NCBI RefSeq assembly: GCF_019236475.1
Contig: NZ_JAFAIX010000003.1
Span: 186,001-250,000 of the forward strand
DNA: 64,000 nucleotides
From: Chitinophaga sp.
GTDB lineage: Bacteria > Bacteroidota > Bacteroidia > Chitinophagales > Chitinophagaceae
Direction: 5' to 3'
The notes below the pieces were generated by a model. The model saw only the letters and a list, made by a program, of their open reading frames with translations, was not told the origin of the DNA and made no database searches. Shown piece by piece: positions 18,062 to 27,141 of this stretch; position 1 is the stretch's first letter; every line of letters starts with the position of its first letter. The translations under genes were made by a program, and so were the position numbers.

Positions 18062-20827
18062 ATGCCAACCCCGTTACTTCGGCCCCTATTCCTTTGGGCA
18101 TGCCTGCTATGTTTTGTAGGCCAGGCCCGATCCCAAACAGCTACCATTTATGGTAAAATTACTGATAGCAAAGGCCCTCTCCAAGGTGTGACCGTACACC
18201 TGGAAAATACCAGCAAAGGCGCTTATACTAACAGTACTGGCAACTATACCCTTACCGTAGCACCAGGCAGTTACACGATTAGCATCAGCTACATTGGTTA
18301 TGCTGCGCAACACAAAACCATCACACTGGTTTCCGGACAACAACTGGAACTGAATGTGGCCCTGAGCGAAAGCGCTACCATCAATGAACTGGTAGTACTC
18401 GGCTCCCGCAATCTTCCACGTACACAAACGGAAACCCCTGTACCTGTTGACGTGATTGACGTAAAACGTATTGTATCGGATGCCCCTCAGGTAACCATTA
18501 ACCAAATCCTCAACTACGTTGCGCCTTCTTTCAGCTCCGGTACACAAACAGTGGCAGATGGTACAGATCATATCGATCCGGCTTCTCTTCGCGGCCTAGG
18601 CCCCGACCAAGTGCTAGTGCTGGTAAACGGCAAACGCCGCCACAATACAGCACTCGTAAATGTAAACGGCACCTTCGGCCGCGGCGCTGTAGGTACAGAT
18701 ATGAATAGTATCCCTACTGCTGCCATCGACCGCATCGAAATCCTCCGTGATGGCGCCGCAGCCCAATACGGCTCCGATGCCATCGCCGGCGTCATCAACA
18801 TCGTGCTGAAAAGCACCGTCAATCGTTTATCCGTTAACGTTACTACTGGTGCGAATGTCACTCCAAAAGCAGATAACGGCATCGACGGACAAACCGTGCA
18901 AACGGCTGTCAACTACGGATTGCCATTAGGAGAAAAAGGCGGATACATCAACGTGGGCGCATCCTTCGATTACCGCAACTATACAAACCGCTCCGGCCCC
19001 TGGGTAGGCCCTATCTACAAAACATATCCCGGCGGCATCGACAGAACGGATTCTTTCCTGGTAGCTAATAATATCACCCGGAACGATATCCGCATGCGGG
19101 CAGGCCAATCCAGACTACGCGGTAGCCAAGTGTTTATGAACGCGAGCGTACCCCTTCAAAATGGGGCGGAAATCTATGCCTTCGGCGGACTCGGATACCG
19201 CAATGGGGAAGCGGCCGGTGTATACCGCTTGCCCAGCGATAGCCGAAATATCATCGATATTTATCCGCTGGGATTCCTCCCGCAAATACATTCTGATATC
19301 TATGATCGCTCCCTGGCCATGGGTATTCGCGGCCACCTGGGCGAATGGAAAGTAGATCTCAGCAATGCATGGGGACAAAATGAATTCAAATTTACCGTTG
19401 CCAATTCCCTGAATGCTTCTATGGGAAAAAGTTCTCCTACTACCTTCACCGCCGGAGGCCCTGTGTTTACGCAGAATACCACCAACCTGGATTTCTCCCG
19501 CCGATTGGAGGTACTGAGTGGACTGGATGTTAGCTTTGGCGCAGAACATCGCTTTGAGCGGTATAAACTGATTCCAGGCAGCGTAAACTCGTATACGGAT
19601 TATGGTCGCGCCTCACAGGTGGGCGTTGATGGACAAGGTAATCCTATCCTAGTACCAGACCCGCAAGGCCCTATTAATACGAAGTTCGGTCCCGATGGTA
19701 CCCCTCGCCCCGGCGGTGCGCAAGTATTTCCAGGCTTCCGGCCAGAAAATGCAGTAGATGCTACCCGCAGTGCCATTGCCACCTATGTAGATGCGGAACT
19801 GAATTTCAATAGCCGTTTCCTCGTAGGGGCCGCGGCCAGGTTTGAAAACTATAACGACTTCGGCTCTACGCTAACCGGTAAACTGACCACCCGGTATAAA
19901 CTGAGTGAACAGTTTGCCCTGCGAGGCTCTGCCAGCACCGGTTTCAGAGCACCTTCCCTGCATCAACGCTACTTCTCCAATACGGCCACTCTTTTCGTAG
20001 ACGGACAACCATATGAAGTAGGTACCTTTACGAATGATAGTCGCCCTGCGGAATTACTCGGCATTCCTAAACTCAAACCGGAGAAATCCAAAAGTATGAG
20101 CGCCGGCCTCACCGGCCAGTTCGGGAAATTCAGCCTGACCGTTGATGGCTACTTCACGCGCATTGATGACCGCGTGGTATATACCGATCAGTTCTCCGGT
20201 AGTAATGCCCCTAACGCATCCGCTACCGACAAAGAGATATATCTGCTGTTGCAACAGGCCAATGCCAATAGGGCCGCCTTCTTTGCCAATGCGATCAACT
20301 CTGAAACAAAAGGTATTGACCTGGTATTCTCTTACGGCACTAAATTAGGTGAAGGCAACTTCCGCGCAGACCTGGCCGCCACCGTTTCCAATACCCAACA
20401 AGTAGGGCCTGTAAAGGCTTCGCCTAAACTGGTGGGGAAAGAGAATATCTATTTCAGTCGCGCTAGTCGCATCTACCTAGAACGCAGCGTGCCCCGCGAA
20501 AAAGTTAACCTGACTCTCTCCTATAATATCAGGAAATTCAATGCCTTCGTACGGAATGTATACTTCGGAAGTGTAGAAGAAGCTACGGTGGATCCTAATT
20601 TCTATCAAACCTACCATCCAAAAGTAGTCACCGATATGGCCATAGGATACAAGCTGATAAAGGCGTTGAAGATTAGTATCGGTTCCAATAACGTGTTTGA
20701 TATCTATCCAGATCTGGTTAAAAACCCTAATAATACCAATAATAACCAGTTCTTGTATAGTCGAAGAGCTACGCAATTCGGCTACAATGGCCGCTTCCTC
20801 TTTGCGCGGCTAGAATTGAATCTGTAA
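18062..20827 (+). CDS. TonB-dependent receptor with carboxypeptidase regulatory-like domain
   Basis: The 921-residue outer-membrane protein has a signal peptide (LFLWACLLCFVGQARSQ), a CarboxypepD_reg-like domain (ATIYGKITDSKGPLQGVTV), a well-conserved plug (LRGLGPDQVLVLVNGKRRH, IEILRDGAAAQYGSDAIAGV) and a barrel with the receptor block FRAPSLHQRYFSN. It ends in RLELNL, a normal barrel end. It belongs to the classical siderophore/vitamin-type receptors, not SusC, and has no SusD partner. The substrate cannot be read from sequence. A composite hairpin element follows 14 bases after the stop. Confidence 0.92.
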   Translation: MPTPLLRPLFLWACLLCFVGQARSQTATIYGKITDSKGPLQGVTVHLENTSKGAYTNSTGNYTLTVAPGSYTISISYIGYAAQHKTITLVSGQQLELNVALSESATINELVVLGSRNLPRTQTETPVPVDVIDVKRIVSDAPQVTINQILNYVAPSFSSGTQTVADGTDHIDPASLRGLGPDQVLVLVNGKRRHNTALVNVNGTFGRGAVGTDMNSIPTAAIDRIEILRDGAAAQYGSDAIAGVINIVLKSTVNRLSVNVTTGANVTPKADNGIDGQTVQTAVNYGLPLGEKGGYINVGASFDYRNYTNRSGPWVGPIYKTYPGGIDRTDSFLVANNITRNDIRMRAGQSRLRGSQVFMNASVPLQNGAEIYAFGGLGYRNGEAAGVYRLPSDSRNIIDIYPLGFLPQIHSDIYDRSLAMGIRGHLGEWKVDLSNAWGQNEFKFTVANSLNASMGKSSPTTFTAGGPVFTQNTTNLDFSRRLEVLSGLDVSFGAEHRFERYKLIPGSVNSYTDYGRASQVGVDGQGNPILVPDPQGPINTKFGPDGTPRPGGAQVFPGFRPENAVDATRSAIATYVDAELNFNSRFLVGAAARFENYNDFGSTLTGKLTTRYKLSEQFALRGSASTGFRAPSLHQRYFSNTATLFVDGQPYEVGTFTNDSRPAELLGIPKLKPEKSKSMSAGLTGQFGKFSLTVDGYFTRIDDRVVYTDQFSGSNAPNASATDKEIYLLLQQANANRAAFFANAINSETKGIDLVFSYGTKLGEGNFRADLAATVSNTQQVGPVKASPKLVGKENIYFSRASRIYLERSVPREKVNLTLSYNIRKFNAFVRNVYFGSVEEATVDPNFYQTYHPKVVTDMAIGYKLIKALKISIGSNNVFDIYPDLVKNPNNTNNNQFLYSRRATQFGYNGRFLFARLELNL

Positions 20828-20841
20828 ATAATAGCTGTATC

Positions 20842-20898
20842 AAAAAAATAAGGGAATGGGGTGACGTCTGCGACGTCACCCCATTCCCTTATTTTTTT
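20842..20898. terminator. 27-bp perfect hairpin with TGACGTC-TGC-GACGTCA apex (copy 1)
   Basis: Arms 20842-20868 and 20872-20898 are perfectly complementary over 27 bases with a 3-base loop TGC. The ends are A7 and T7, so it works as a terminator on both strands between convergent genes. The apex TGACGTC/GACGTCA also occurs in the hairpin at 34129-34175. Confidence 0.92.
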
Positions 20899-20927
20899 GT
20901 CGCCCCTGCCTAGCGGGCAGGGGCGAC
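20899..20927. repeat. REP-like GC-rich palindrome (copy 1)
   Basis: GTCGCCCCTGCC and GGCAGGGGCGAC form a perfect 12-bp stem around TAGCG. It abuts the preceding 27-bp hairpin with no spacer. Similar GC-rich palindromes occur at 34097, 47051 and 50747. Confidence 0.75.
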
Positions 20928-20949
20928 AAGCAGTAAATCTCAAATGCAT

Positions 20950-23325
20950 CTACTCTTCTTTCAAATACAACAGCGGGTTTACCCTCGATGCTTTAATCGT
21001 TTGTAATCCAATCGTACACCAGGCCACCAGCAAGGCTATCACTGCTGCTGCGACAAAGTAGCCTGCAGATAAATGTATCCTATAGGCAAAAGAATCAAGC
21101 CAATTTCTGGTGACGAAATAGCTGAGTGGCAATGCCAACACAATGGCCACCAGTATGATTTTCGTAAAATCGATGGAGAGGAGATATACGATATTCGCAG
21201 CCGTAGCCCCCATCACTTTACGTACGCCTATTTCCTTAGCTCTGCGTTCTACTGTGAAGGCCGCCAAGCCAAACAATCCTAGGCAGGAAATGATAATTGC
21301 CAGTCCTGTAAAGTATTTCGCGAGAGACGCCACCAGTTGCTCAGACGCGTATTGCTGTTGATACGCCATATCCAGGAATTGGTAATCAAAAGTATAACCC
21401 GGATTGAAGTCTTTATAATATTGTTCGACGCGTTGTATTGTAGCAGCCGTTTTGCCCGCTTGGATACGTGCCATTACGAGCATCGTTTCATCTGGAGAGA
21501 GACGGAAAATAAATGGTTTGATCTCATCATGCAGGGAATTAAAGTGAAAGTTTTTACTCACACCGATAATGCGTGTATCCTTTCCGTTTAGGTTCACGAT
21601 TTTACCAATCGGATCTCCTGTAAGATTCATGGCAGCGATGGCCGCTTCGTTAAGTACAATCCCACCCATATCTGTAGAGTACTGCCGGGAAAAAGCACGC
21701 CCTTTCGCCATCTGAATGCCGAGGGTTTCTAAGAGGCCGTAATTGACTGGCATCTCACAAAAACGAATGTCGCCATTAGCATTCTTGCCATCCCATTGAA
21801 TAACACTATTAGGAACGCTACTAGGAAGAATCACTTTTTGCTGTATACTCGAAGCGCCTATTACCCCTGGCATATTATTCAATTCCGCCAGGAAAGCGTC
21901 TCTTTGGGCTGCCGCGCGCCCTTCCAGCTCAAAATAGACGACATTTTCTTTATTATATCCTAGGTCTTTCGTTTGTACATATTGGATCTGTTTATACACC
22001 ACCATCATAGCACTCACAAACAAAACACAGATGACAAACTGAAAAATCACAGACCCGCGTCTCACCCATAACGCGCCAACAGAACTTATCAACTTCCCTT
22101 TTAACGTGATCACTGGCTTAAAGCTCGACAGGTAAAAGGCCGGGTAACTGCCTGCCAATAAGCCCGTCAGCAACGTAATGCCTAAGATGGCAGCCAGCAG
22201 TCCTGGATGCCAGCCAAAACGCAAATGCTTTCCCGTGATCTGATTGAACTGTGGCAACAACACCAACATCAATAGGATGGCCAGGATCATGGATATAAAA
22301 CTCATCAACACAGACTCTCCAAGGAACTGTACCATGAGCATATACGGCTTGATGCCCAAGGCTTTCTTTACGCCTACTTCTTTCATTCGGCCGGAAGCCC
22401 TTGCTGTAGAGAGATTCATGAAGTTGATACAGGCAATGAGGAGAATAGCAATGGCGATGATAATAAACAATCGGATATATGCTATTCTGCCACCCGCCAG
22501 TTTACCATTCTCGTATTTCCCATACAGATATGCATCCGCATAGTTCCGTAAAAATAAAGTGGCGTTACTGCCTTTAATTTTATCACTGATAAATGAACTT
22601 ATCTTCTGCTGAACAGGCGCTGTGTTGGTACCATCTTTCAACACCACATAAGTCCGAAAAGGTCCGCCAGCCAAGTCATTGGTGGCAGGTACGATATCCT
22701 TCCAAGCATCCAGTGGCAATACAAAATCATATTGTTGCGTCGAATTAAAAGGCATGTCCTTATAAACACCCATTACAATACATTGCTTCGTAAATGAGGC
22801 CCATTTCCATTCAATCACCTTTCCGACAATATTATCCGTTGTGTGAAACAGATTCCTAGCAAGGGTTTCAGACAATACGATGCCGGTCTTGTTAGATAAC
22901 ACCTGACTTTTATCTCCCTGCAACAACTCAAAAGAGAATACCTGAAAGTAACTACTGCCTACAAAATTGCCTTTCGCACTAAGAGTATGCGTATTAAATG
23001 ACACATTGAATTTCTGGAACCAGGCTGCAGGAGCAGTTGTAACAGCCGAAGCGACTTCCGGCACTTCACGTTCCAACGTTTCACCCAGTATCCCACCTGT
23101 GCCTTCATCTGTGGTGATGCGTCCATCCTGGGTAGTGTTCACCATCACCTGGAATAAATGATCACTGTTATGATGGAACTTGTCGGTACTGCCTTCATCA
23201 TTCACCCAGAGGAAAATCAATATGGCAGCCGCCAAGCCCGTAGACAAGCCTACCAGGTTAATGACGAAAACCGATTTGAATCGTTTGAATTGTCGGAATA
23301 TAAGATGCAGGTTATGCTTAAACAT
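20950..23325 (-). CDS. ABC transporter permease, MacB/FtsX type, full length
   Basis: The 791-residue protein has the duplicated architecture of Bacteroidota MacB-type permeases: an N-terminal membrane segment, a periplasmic MacB core (about 45-250), three segments with MKEVGVKKALGIKPYM, a second membrane segment and periplasmic core, then three final segments with AKEIGVRKVMGATAANIVYL. It ends ASRVNPLLYLKEE. No ATPase gene adjoins it, so the partner must be encoded elsewhere. It is a paralogue of the fragment at the left window edge. Confidence 0.92.
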   Translation of the reverse strand: MFKHNLHLIFRQFKRFKSVFVINLVGLSTGLAAAILIFLWVNDEGSTDKFHHNSDHLFQVMVNTTQDGRITTDEGTGGILGETLEREVPEVASAVTTAPAAWFQKFNVSFNTHTLSAKGNFVGSSYFQVFSFELLQGDKSQVLSNKTGIVLSETLARNLFHTTDNIVGKVIEWKWASFTKQCIVMGVYKDMPFNSTQQYDFVLPLDAWKDIVPATNDLAGGPFRTYVVLKDGTNTAPVQQKISSFISDKIKGSNATLFLRNYADAYLYGKYENGKLAGGRIAYIRLFIIIAIAILLIACINFMNLSTARASGRMKEVGVKKALGIKPYMLMVQFLGESVLMSFISMILAILLMLVLLPQFNQITGKHLRFGWHPGLLAAILGITLLTGLLAGSYPAFYLSSFKPVITLKGKLISSVGALWVRRGSVIFQFVICVLFVSAMMVVYKQIQYVQTKDLGYNKENVVYFELEGRAAAQRDAFLAELNNMPGVIGASSIQQKVILPSSVPNSVIQWDGKNANGDIRFCEMPVNYGLLETLGIQMAKGRAFSRQYSTDMGGIVLNEAAIAAMNLTGDPIGKIVNLNGKDTRIIGVSKNFHFNSLHDEIKPFIFRLSPDETMLVMARIQAGKTAATIQRVEQYYKDFNPGYTFDYQFLDMAYQQQYASEQLVASLAKYFTGLAIIISCLGLFGLAAFTVERRAKEIGVRKVMGATAANIVYLLSIDFTKIILVAIVLALPLSYFVTRNWLDSFAYRIHLSAGYFVAAAVIALLVAWCTIGLQTIKASRVNPLLYLKEE

Positions 23326-23628
23326 AAGGAGGGTTTTAAGGGTTACAAATGTTACCGCCTGCTTTAATTTACAAAACTTTCATGCAGATGAAATACCCTA
23401 CTACGCAAAAGCCGCTCTCCTACTGATGATGAGCGCAAAAGACCTTGATCCCAAATTATCTACTTGCTCTTTCCGCCCCGCCAGACTCGTGTCTCCCGAT
23501 ACCCATCTCTTCCACGTCATACCCTCGGAGCCCAAAAATCTTAATCTAGATTAAGACCATTTCTTAATCCAGGTTATTTCCCGTCAGCCGAAACTGTTGC
23601 AATTTTACATCATCAAAACAGCACAACG
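23326..23628 (+). promoter_or_regulatory. Divergent intergenic region with a perfect 16-bp palindrome before the pirin operon
   Basis: This 303-base stretch contains no convincing gene. CTTAATCTAGATTAAG at 23540-23555 is a perfect palindrome, and a degraded version, CTTAATCCAGGTTAT, starts at 23563. The palindrome centre lies about 80 bases before ATG 23629. It is a candidate operator for the pirin/dioxygenase operon. A copy of the GGGAGACACG motif (reverse orientation) lies at 23485-23501. Confidence 0.6.
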
Positions 23629-24348
23629 ATGGCAAAATATATTTATCATAAAGAAGACAGTCGCCACCATGAGTACAATGATTGGCTGGACAGCAAGAAG
23701 ACCTTCAGTTTTGCGGATTACTACAATCCAAAACGAATGAACTTCGGCGCACTACGCGTTTTCAATGATGATATTCTCCAGGCCGGCAAAGGATTTGGCA
23801 GACATCCACACGATAATATGGAAATCATTTCCATCCCGCTGGATGGTAGCCTCATCCATAAAGACAACCTAGGAAACGAACAAGTTGTTACAGCAGGAGA
23901 GATCCAGGTGATGAGCACCGGCAGCGGCGTATTCCACAGCGAATACAACCATGAACAAACTGCAAAAACAAGATTCTTACAGATCTGGATATATCCATCA
24001 GCACTGAATGTTACACCGAAATACACGAAGCTACAATTGAATAAGGACGCATTTCAAAATCAATTTTCCGCCTTCATCGCACCAACAGCGGATGTACACA
24101 CCGCTGCAGTACAACAAAAAGCTTGGATGAGTTTAGGAATCTTCAATAGTACGCGGGAATTCGAATACCAGGTCAAACAATCCGGCAATGGCGCTTATGT
24201 TTATGTAATGAATGGCAGTATTGAAATAGATGGTCATCAATTATCAACTGGCGATGCGCTGGGCATCACTGATACCAACGCTTTCAGCGGAAAGATCAAT
24301 AGTCCGGAAGCGGAAATACTCGTAACAGATGTTCCAATGACCTTTTAA
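23629..24348 (+). CDS. Pirin family protein (YhhW-type quercetinase-like)
   Basis: The 239-residue bicupin matches bacterial pirins. The metal-binding residues are present: GRHPHDNMEIIS gives two histidines near 59-61, and GSGVFHSEYNHEQ gives the third histidine and the glutamate near 106-108. Some bacterial pirins cleave quercetin; others act in redox regulation. It is the first gene of a four-gene unit with a receiver-like protein, a ring-cleaving dioxygenase and a hydrolase, which points to aromatic or quinone detoxification. Confidence 0.92.
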   Translation: MAKYIYHKEDSRHHEYNDWLDSKKTFSFADYYNPKRMNFGALRVFNDDILQAGKGFGRHPHDNMEIISIPLDGSLIHKDNLGNEQVVTAGEIQVMSTGSGVFHSEYNHEQTAKTRFLQIWIYPSALNVTPKYTKLQLNKDAFQNQFSAFIAPTADVHTAAVQQKAWMSLGIFNSTREFEYQVKQSGNGAYVYVMNGSIEIDGHQLSTGDALGITDTNAFSGKINSPEAEILVTDVPMTF

Positions 24349-24358
24349 TTGTACGACC

Positions 24359-24682
24359 ATGACAGACAAATTATCACTGCATTTACTCGCGATAGGCTAT
24401 CATCCTGAAATCATGCAGGTACTACACCGACTGATGAATAGCCACTCCGGATGGCACGGCACCATTGCATTGTCGCTCGAAGAAGGACTGCAACAGCTAA
24501 CCGAATACCCTTACGACGGCGTATTACTCGGCGTAGGTGTAACTCCAGAGGACGAAGCCATTATTCGCGCAGCCATAGAAAAGCAAGAGCTTTTTACCCG
24601 TATTATCCGCCACTATGGCGGCGGAAGCGGACTCTTAGAAAATGAAGTGCGCGCAGAATTTGAAAATTTACAACAGCAATAA
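24359..24682 (+). CDS. Small receiver-like protein of unknown function
   Basis: The 107-residue protein has no recognised family. The order of strands and helices (LHLLAIGYHPEIMQVLHRLM, GTIALSLEEGLQQL, YDGVLLGVGV, FTRIIRHYGGGSG) resembles a response-regulator receiver fold. The position of the phosphoacceptor aspartate is occupied by a small residue in LLGVG, so if it is a receiver it is not phosphorylated in the usual way. It starts 10 bases after the pirin stop and ends 19 bases before the dioxygenase start, so it belongs to the operon. Confidence 0.65.
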   Translation: MTDKLSLHLLAIGYHPEIMQVLHRLMNSHSGWHGTIALSLEEGLQQLTEYPYDGVLLGVGVTPEDEAIIRAAIEKQELFTRIIRHYGGGSGLLENEVRAEFENLQQQ

Positions 24683-24701
24683 ATCATTAAAAATAACTAT
24701 C

Positions 24702-25637
24702 ATGAACAACAATATTTTAGGATTACACCACATCACCGCTATCGCAGGAAACGCACAACGTAACCTGGATTTCTATACAAACGTATTAGGCGTTCGACTG
24801 GTAAAGAAAACTGTCAACTTCGATGATCCTGGTACTTATCACTTCTATTTTGGTAATGAACAGGGCGCTCCTGGTACTATCCTGACTTTCTTCCCTTGGG
24901 AAGGTATTGATCAAGGTAAAAACGGTACCGGCATGGCCACCGAAATTGGCTACAGTGTACCTACTGGCAGCCTGGATTTCTGGAAAGACCGCTTTACCCG
25001 CTTTAACGTTCCATTTGAAGAAGTACAGGAAAGATTTGGCGAAAAATTCCTTGTATTCTCAGATCCTGACGGACTTAAACTGAGTCTCATAGAACCTAAA
25101 ACGAACGATACCCGCAGCATTTGGGAAACAGCAGAAGTGAAGAAGGAAACCGCTACCAAAGGATTCCACAGCACCACGCTTACATTGAAATCTATTGAGC
25201 CTACTGCAAAAATCCTAACCGATATATTCGGCTATAGCCTGCAAGGCCAAGAAGGCAACCGTTACCGCTTTGTAACCAATGCCGTTGAAAACGCCAACAT
25301 CATCGACTTGCTGGCAGATCCAGACGGACAAAGAGGTTACAATGCCGCTGGTACCAACCACCACATTGCATTTCGCGTAGCCGATGAAAAAGTACAAATG
25401 GAATTCCGGGATAAAATTCTCACCAAAGGTTTGAAGATCACCCCGCAGATTGACCGTGATTACTTCTATTCGCTCTACTTCAGAGAACCAGGAGGCGTAT
25501 TGTTTGAAATCGCAACAGATAATCCAGGATTCACCGTAGATGAGCCTTTGGATAAACTGGGCACCTCATTGAGACTGCCAAAACAGTATGAACCAGCAAG
25601 AGAAGAAATCGAAAAAGTATTACCCGTGTTAAAGTAA
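24702..25637 (+). CDS. Ring-cleaving dioxygenase, VOC/glyoxalase superfamily (MhqO/MhqA-like)
   Basis: The 311-residue protein has two VOC modules. The first opens with GLHHITAIAGNAQRNLDFY; the second carries NHHIAFRVADEK and ends with GGVLFEIATDNPGF, giving the His and Glu metal ligands. Relatives in Bacillus (MhqA, MhqO) detoxify methylhydroquinone and catechol-like compounds. ATG 24702 is where the family begins. The hydrolase gene follows after 13 bases. Confidence 0.88.
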   Translation: MNNNILGLHHITAIAGNAQRNLDFYTNVLGVRLVKKTVNFDDPGTYHFYFGNEQGAPGTILTFFPWEGIDQGKNGTGMATEIGYSVPTGSLDFWKDRFTRFNVPFEEVQERFGEKFLVFSDPDGLKLSLIEPKTNDTRSIWETAEVKKETATKGFHSTTLTLKSIEPTAKILTDIFGYSLQGQEGNRYRFVTNAVENANIIDLLADPDGQRGYNAAGTNHHIAFRVADEKVQMEFRDKILTKGLKITPQIDRDYFYSLYFREPGGVLFEIATDNPGFTVDEPLDKLGTSLRLPKQYEPAREEIEKVLPVLK

Positions 25638-25650
25638 GGAGAACTTAATA

Positions 25651-26265
25651 ATGGAAAAACAAATATACACAGCGGGCAAGCCGCTGGCTTCCGCAGAAAA
25701 GGCATTGATCATGATACATGGACGTGGGGCGTCTGCCAGGGATATTCTTACCCTGGCTCCTCACCTGCAAGTACAGGAATATGCACTGCTGGCGCCACAG
25801 GCATCAGGAAATACCTGGTATCCGCAGTCTTTCATGGCCCCTACTGCCCAGAATGAACCGTGGCTGACAGAGAGTTTACAGCATGTACAATCCTCCGTAG
25901 ATAAAGCGGTAGCAGCAGGTATCAAAAAAGAAAATATCTATTTCCTAGGATTCTCGCAAGGCGCTTGTCTGACCTTGGAATATATCACACGGAATGCCGA
26001 TAAATACGGCGGCGCAGTAGCCTTTACCGGCGGATTAATTGGAGATAAAATCTATAACGAAAATTATAAAGGTAATTTCCAAGGAACGCCAATCTATATC
26101 GGCAGCAGTGATCCGGATTTTCACGTACCAGTTGCTAGAGTACAGGAATCTGCCACTATCCTGAAAAGCATGGGCGCGGAGGTAACTGCCACCATTTACC
26201 CGCAGATGGGACATACCATCACGATGGAAGAAATCAATCAGGCCAATAAATTAGTTTTCAAGTAA
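25651..26265 (+). CDS. Alpha/beta hydrolase, phospholipase/carboxylesterase type (MhqD-like)
   Basis: The 204-residue protein begins KALIMIHGRGASARDIL and carries the nucleophile elbow GFSQGA (Ser near 110), an acid residue in SSDPDFHVP and the catalytic His in MGHTITMEE. This fits the dienelactone hydrolase/YpfH group that accompanies MhqO-type dioxygenases. A Shine-Dalgarno-like AAGGAGAA precedes the start and overlaps the dioxygenase stop. It is the last gene of the operon, and its stop codon lies inside the terminator stem. Confidence 0.88.
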   Translation: MEKQIYTAGKPLASAEKALIMIHGRGASARDILTLAPHLQVQEYALLAPQASGNTWYPQSFMAPTAQNEPWLTESLQHVQSSVDKAVAAGIKKENIYFLGFSQGACLTLEYITRNADKYGGAVAFTGGLIGDKIYNENYKGNFQGTPIYIGSSDPDFHVPVARVQESATILKSMGAEVTATIYPQMGHTITMEEINQANKLVFK

Positions 26266-26288
26266 GCCTTCGGGCTTACTTTTTTTTA
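26261..26288 (+). terminator. TTCG-loop terminator shared by two convergent stop codons
   Basis: AGTAAGCC and GGCTTACT form a perfect 8-bp stem with the stable TTCG tetraloop, followed by T8. The left arm holds the TAA stop of the hydrolase (26263-26265), and the right arm holds the stop of the leftward Crp/Fnr gene (26276-26278). Confidence 0.9.
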
Positions 26289-26857
26289 TGCATGCCACTG
26301 CGCACTTTACTAAGAAATTCCGGGGAAACGCCCAGGTAGCGGGCTATCTGGTTCTGAGGAACGCGCTGTACGATATCCGGATATTTTTCCAGGAAGGCCA
26401 GGTAGCGTTGCTCCGCAGTTTGAGAAACAAGACTATGAAAACGACGCTGCAGCGCAAACAACGAACGCTGCACCAGCAGCCGGAATAAGGTTTCAAACTT
26501 CGGTACCCGCTCATATAACAGTGCCTTGCTTTTATGATCGATAAGCAGTAGCTCACTATCTTCCAATGCCTCAATAAACATATTAGAAGGCTTCTGCTCT
26601 GTAAAGCTGTAGAGATCACTGACCCACCAGTTCTCAATCGCAAATGATAAAATGGTTTCCGTCCCATCATCGCTGAGAAAATAAGTACGGATACATCCCT
26701 TCACGATATAGGCTTCAAAATCACATATCTCCCCTTCCTGCAACAGGTAAGTACGTTTGCGTACTTTCTTAAACTTCAGCAGGGAATGAAAGTACTCCCT
26801 CTCTTCAGGGGTGAGGGAAATACATTGATCGGTAAATTGGTCTATTTGTTCGTACAT
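26276..26857 (-). CDS. Crp/Fnr-family transcriptional regulator
   Basis: The 193-residue protein has an effector-binding roll (KRTYLLQEGEICDFEAYIVK, RTYFLSDDGTETILSF) and a C-terminal winged helix with VPQNQIARYLGVSPEFLSKV. ATG 26857 is preferred to an upstream in-frame start because the conserved region begins there. The last three lysines are encoded by the T run of the convergent terminator. It could control the convergent operon, but nothing proves it. Confidence 0.88.
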   Translation of the reverse strand: MYEQIDQFTDQCISLTPEEREYFHSLLKFKKVRKRTYLLQEGEICDFEAYIVKGCIRTYFLSDDGTETILSFAIENWWVSDLYSFTEQKPSNMFIEALEDSELLLIDHKSKALLYERVPKFETLFRLLVQRSLFALQRRFHSLVSQTAEQRYLAFLEKYPDIVQRVPQNQIARYLGVSPEFLSKVRSGMHKKK

Positions 26858-27141
26858 TACACTATAAAGATATAGAAATAAAATTTTTACCCTGTTCATA
26901 GGGGTAAGTCCTAACTCGCGTGTCATCCTTTAGTAGGGACCACTTCCTGTCTGCAAAGCCGCATAAAATCTGCGCCTGGCAGGGGCTAATCTCATGAAAT
27001 TTAGTACAGTATTACCTAAATCAGCTATTAAATGGATGAAAAAAGTTGTATTTTGTATAACACGCTAGGTAATATACACCTTAAGTTATATATTTATCAT
27101 TTCAATAATGCTTCGAGAAGCATCATAAAATCTGTGCCACA

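Noticed and set aside
18107..18571. Long minus-strand frames opposite the TonB receptor genes
   Set aside because: Antisense frames inside clearly coding receptor genes with normal codon-position composition on the other strand.
26994..27068. Possible 24-codon cationic peptide gene between the Crp/Fnr gene and the acyltransferase gene
   Set aside because: ATG to TAG is open and the peptide starts MKFSTVLPK, but it lies in an AT-rich promoter region, has no ribosome-binding site and is too short to support from one sequence.
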